Notes under the pieces: model-generated
What the model saw: only the letters and a program-made list of their open reading frames with translations
What the model was told of the DNA's origin: nothing
The model's database searches: none
Shown here: positions 61,957-64,000 of the stretch, piece after piece
How positions within the stretch are numbered: the stretch's first letter is position 1
How the letters are laid out: every line of letters starts with the position of its first letter
Origin: Rhynchopus sp. YZ270_cl-10
Lineage: Eukaryota > Euglenozoa > Diplonemea > Diplonemida > Diplonemidae
Assembly (NCBI GenBank): GCA_964035575.1
Contig: OZ037851.1
Span: 1,364,001 to 1,428,000, forward strand
Reading direction: 5' to 3'
DNA: 64,000 nucleotides
Translations under genes and position numbers: made by a program

Positions 61957-64000
61957 ATGGTGTGGTGGTTCTGGGTGTTGATCGCAGGCGTGGTGGCAAT
62001 GGTGCTGCTGTTCCTTGCGGTGATCTGTTTCATTGCAGGGCGCCGGGCGAAGGTGGAGGTTGTAAAGGAGCCTGAGAAGGAGATTGTTCTTGGACCCCTT
62101 GGCGTGCCGAGTATCCTGCCTAATGGAGGGAAACACCCTGCAGGGACTCCTCTGGTTGTCGTCCCGGTACCGCATGCCTCTGCCTACTATCGAATTGGGC
62201 ATCCCCATACTGTGCACGGTGAGGAGTTTAGAAGGCTCGATGGAAGCACCATAGTGCTAGGTGCACCTCACCCATGTGGAATCCCTGGTGGCGAGCTTCT
62301 TGGCAGCCAATGGCAGGTCGGTCAATTTGTGGTCCAAGCATTCTGCTATGCACCAGGCAGGGAAGACTCTGAGATTGTCACGACCCTCATCGAGATCACC
62401 CCACCGACAGGCGAGGTCTTCTTTTCCCATTCGGGCGGAACTTATGAAGAGCCGTTTGTACTGAACCTATTTCACCCAGAGACGACAAATATTCTGTACA
62501 CCGCCGATGGGACGGACCCATGGGAAGGGGGTTTACCGTATCTGAACCCGCTTTATATTAATCGAAGCTGTGAAATCCGTGCTGTGGCGCAGGGGTCGCG
62601 TGCTCCGTCACTTTCGAAGCATTTTGTCTTAGCGGAAGAATTGCCTCCGCCTACGCTGGCGCTGAATGGGGAGTTGGTTACGCAGGGTTGGGCGCCTGGG
62701 TTGGATTATGAGGTGCAGTCGAAAGATGCGATGACGTTTTTTGCGAAGGAAGGGGGTGCAGTGTATTTCAGCATGGAGCGTCTGGACTGCGCAGTTGACG
62801 TGGAGGAGGGGCAGGAGGTGCTGCAAAGTGCGCGGCAAGGGGGCTTCGACGTCGCTGCATTGGAGAACACCATTTCGAAGCTGTCGCGCGTATCAAAGAC
62901 GTCGAAGGGCGCACCCTCAGAGGTGGCAAAGTACTCCATCTTCGAAAAAAGGTTTCTCGAGGAGGAGGCCCTCATGCAGCAGTCCTCAGCCACAAAGCCG
63001 GCCTGCGTCTTCACAACGCCCCCGACGCTGCGACCTGGGCGGTGGATCGTCCGTGCGTACTCTTCAAAACAGAAGTGGAAGGATTCACGCATTGTAACGT
63101 TTACCATCAGATGTCCGCCTGGGCCACCTGATGTCTTTGTTGTGCATGAAAACCGGCGGCAGCAGCCGTTGAACGACCACGACGAGTTTGCTCCACCTGC
63201 ACAAATCCGGTTTTCATCTGCAGAACCGGAGGTGCCCGCAGGGGACAGCCACGTGCCCCTGTCTGCCATATCTGCCACCTCACGGGGTCCTGGGAGTCTC
63301 TATCATATTCTCACCTGCAGGCTCAGTAAAGTAGGTTGTGTCCCAGAGGAGAAGAGCTTCTTCGTGCGTGACAGTGACCGTCCCGAAAACATGCTGTACG
63401 CAGCAGAGGATGGTGAGTACGTGCTCGACTACTTCGTCACCGACGCCGCAACAAAGGGCATAAGCGAGTCCCGCCAGCGCACGTTCTTCGTGAAGTCTGC
63501 GCGTCCAGTGCAGCTGCTCCCCCCAGCCTGCTACCCAAGTCAAGGAACGTTTACCGTCCCAGCACAACTCCAAAATGGGGATGAAAGGGACGAACTGACA
63601 ACTTCCCACACAGGGTTCAAAATCCTGCTGAATTCGCCGAATCTGGACCATACGTCGATCAAAATTCAGATCAAAATCGAACGCGAAGGGACCTCAACAT
63701 CGCCCGAGAAAAAACCGTCGAAATATGAAAAATTTGTTGTCTGTGCACCGGGCGAGGAGGTGGATATTGACTGCTATGGGCAGGTTAAGGTAACGCTTGT
63801 TTCCTTTTACTTCAAAAATTTTGGTGCCGGGGCACACAGGGCCGATACACATGAGGGACCGATGCGCCTTGCTTTCAACGACTCTGCTCTCCCTCTCTCC
63901 TGGGAGGACACAGACCTGACAACACTGCCCATGCAGCAACGCTTGGACGTCGGTGTGTCGCCGTCCGTGGTGCACAGCTTCAATATCCTGCCACCTCCTC
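61957..64000 (+). CDS. N-terminally anchored protein with chitobiase-C-terminal-like domains, 3' end outside window
   Basis: The frame is open from the ATG at 61957 to the last base, 681 codons, without a stop. MVWWFWVLIAGVVAMVLLFL is a signal anchor, followed by a basic RRAKVEVVKE, so the rest is probably cytoplasmic or luminal depending on orientation. ILYTADGTDPWEGGLPYLNP with YINRSCEIRAVAQGSRAPS matches the CHB_HEX_C domain (the fibronectin-like fold found after bacterial chitobiases). An earlier block, TPPTGEVFFSHSGGTYEEPF, is the typical lead-in to it. Later segments (TPPTLRPGRWIVRAYSSKQK, YVLDYFVTDAATKGISESRQ) look like more beta-sandwich domains. No catalytic domain is visible so far. 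Introns further on cannot be excluded. Confidence 0.72.
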   Translation, partial: MVWWFWVLIAGVVAMVLLFLAVICFIAGRRAKVEVVKEPEKEIVLGPLGVPSILPNGGKHPAGTPLVVVPVPHASAYYRIGHPHTVHGEEFRRLDGSTIVLGAPHPCGIPGGELLGSQWQVGQFVVQAFCYAPGREDSEIVTTLIEITPPTGEVFFSHSGGTYEEPFVLNLFHPETTNILYTADGTDPWEGGLPYLNPLYINRSCEIRAVAQGSRAPSLSKHFVLAEELPPPTLALNGELVTQGWAPGLDYEVQSKDAMTFFAKEGGAVYFSMERLDCAVDVEEGQEVLQSARQGGFDVAALENTISKLSRVSKTSKGAPSEVAKYSIFEKRFLEEEALMQQSSATKPACVFTTPPTLRPGRWIVRAYSSKQKWKDSRIVTFTIRCPPGPPDVFVVHENRRQQPLNDHDEFAPPAQIRFSSAEPEVPAGDSHVPLSAISATSRGPGSLYHILTCRLSKVGCVPEEKSFFVRDSDRPENMLYAAEDGEYVLDYFVTDAATKGISESRQRTFFVKSARPVQLLPPACYPSQGTFTVPAQLQNGDERDELTTSHTGFKILLNSPNLDHTSIKIQIKIEREGTSTSPEKKPSKYEKFVVCAPGEEVDIDCYGQVKVTLVSFYFKNFGAGAHRADTHEGPMRLAFNDSALPLSWEDTDLTTLPMQQRLDVGVSPSVVHSFNILPPP

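Noticed and set aside
62706-63278. 190-codon minus frame near the right edge
   Set aside because: It lies opposite the continuous + frame from 61957 that has an anchor and a recognisable domain.

Overview
This looks like nuclear DNA of a protist, most likely a euglenozoan and probably a diplonemid-like one. That is inference; no marker gene proves it. The grounds are these. Every convincing gene lies on the + strand, as in a directional gene cluster. Nearly every start codon follows a CT-rich tract ending in AG by 3 to 100 nt, as expected for spliced-leader trans-splicing. Several genes also carry ordinary cis introns, almost all starting GTATG and ending AG. Genes are GC-rich, while the long gaps between them are AT-rich, full of T and A runs and of small repeats.

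Gene order: a PUL-domain (PLAA/Doa1-like) protein cut by the left window edge (1-1616); a small type I membrane protein (3726-4565); 5.8 kb of repeats; an MFS transporter (10392-12032); 3.6 kb of repeats with a sirtuin fragment on the minus strand; a CEP44-like protein (15616-16341); a tandem duplication holding a candidate C/D snoRNA (16702-17189); a ubiquitin-like plus WD40 protein (17271-18392); a six-exon proton-pumping pyrophosphatase (18905-22048); a coiled-coil protein (24749-27073); a secreted propeller protein (27290-28822); a cysteine-rich, mucin-tailed membrane protein (29955-33651); 9.8 kb of nested DNA transposons; a paralogue of that membrane protein (43468-47721); an FHA protein (52035-52976); a cupin/JmjC-type protein (53173-55040); a transposon inside minus-strand cysteine-motif remnants (55491-57234); a PD-(D/E)XK nuclease fused to an SF1 helicase (57341-61362); and a membrane-anchored protein running off the right edge (61957-64000).

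The functions are mixed: ubiquitin/p97 handling, centrosome, ion transport, cell surface, DNA metabolism. They do not form one pathway, which fits directional clusters in this group. The gaps hold at least ten inverted-repeat elements: hAT-like, pogo/Tc1-like, MULE-like and fold-back. They also hold several families of 35-120 bp stem-loop motifs followed by T or A runs, nearly all in the same orientation as the genes and present in introns too. I consider these motif families, the snoRNA candidate, the nuclease-helicase fusion and the paralogous surface proteins the most interesting content.
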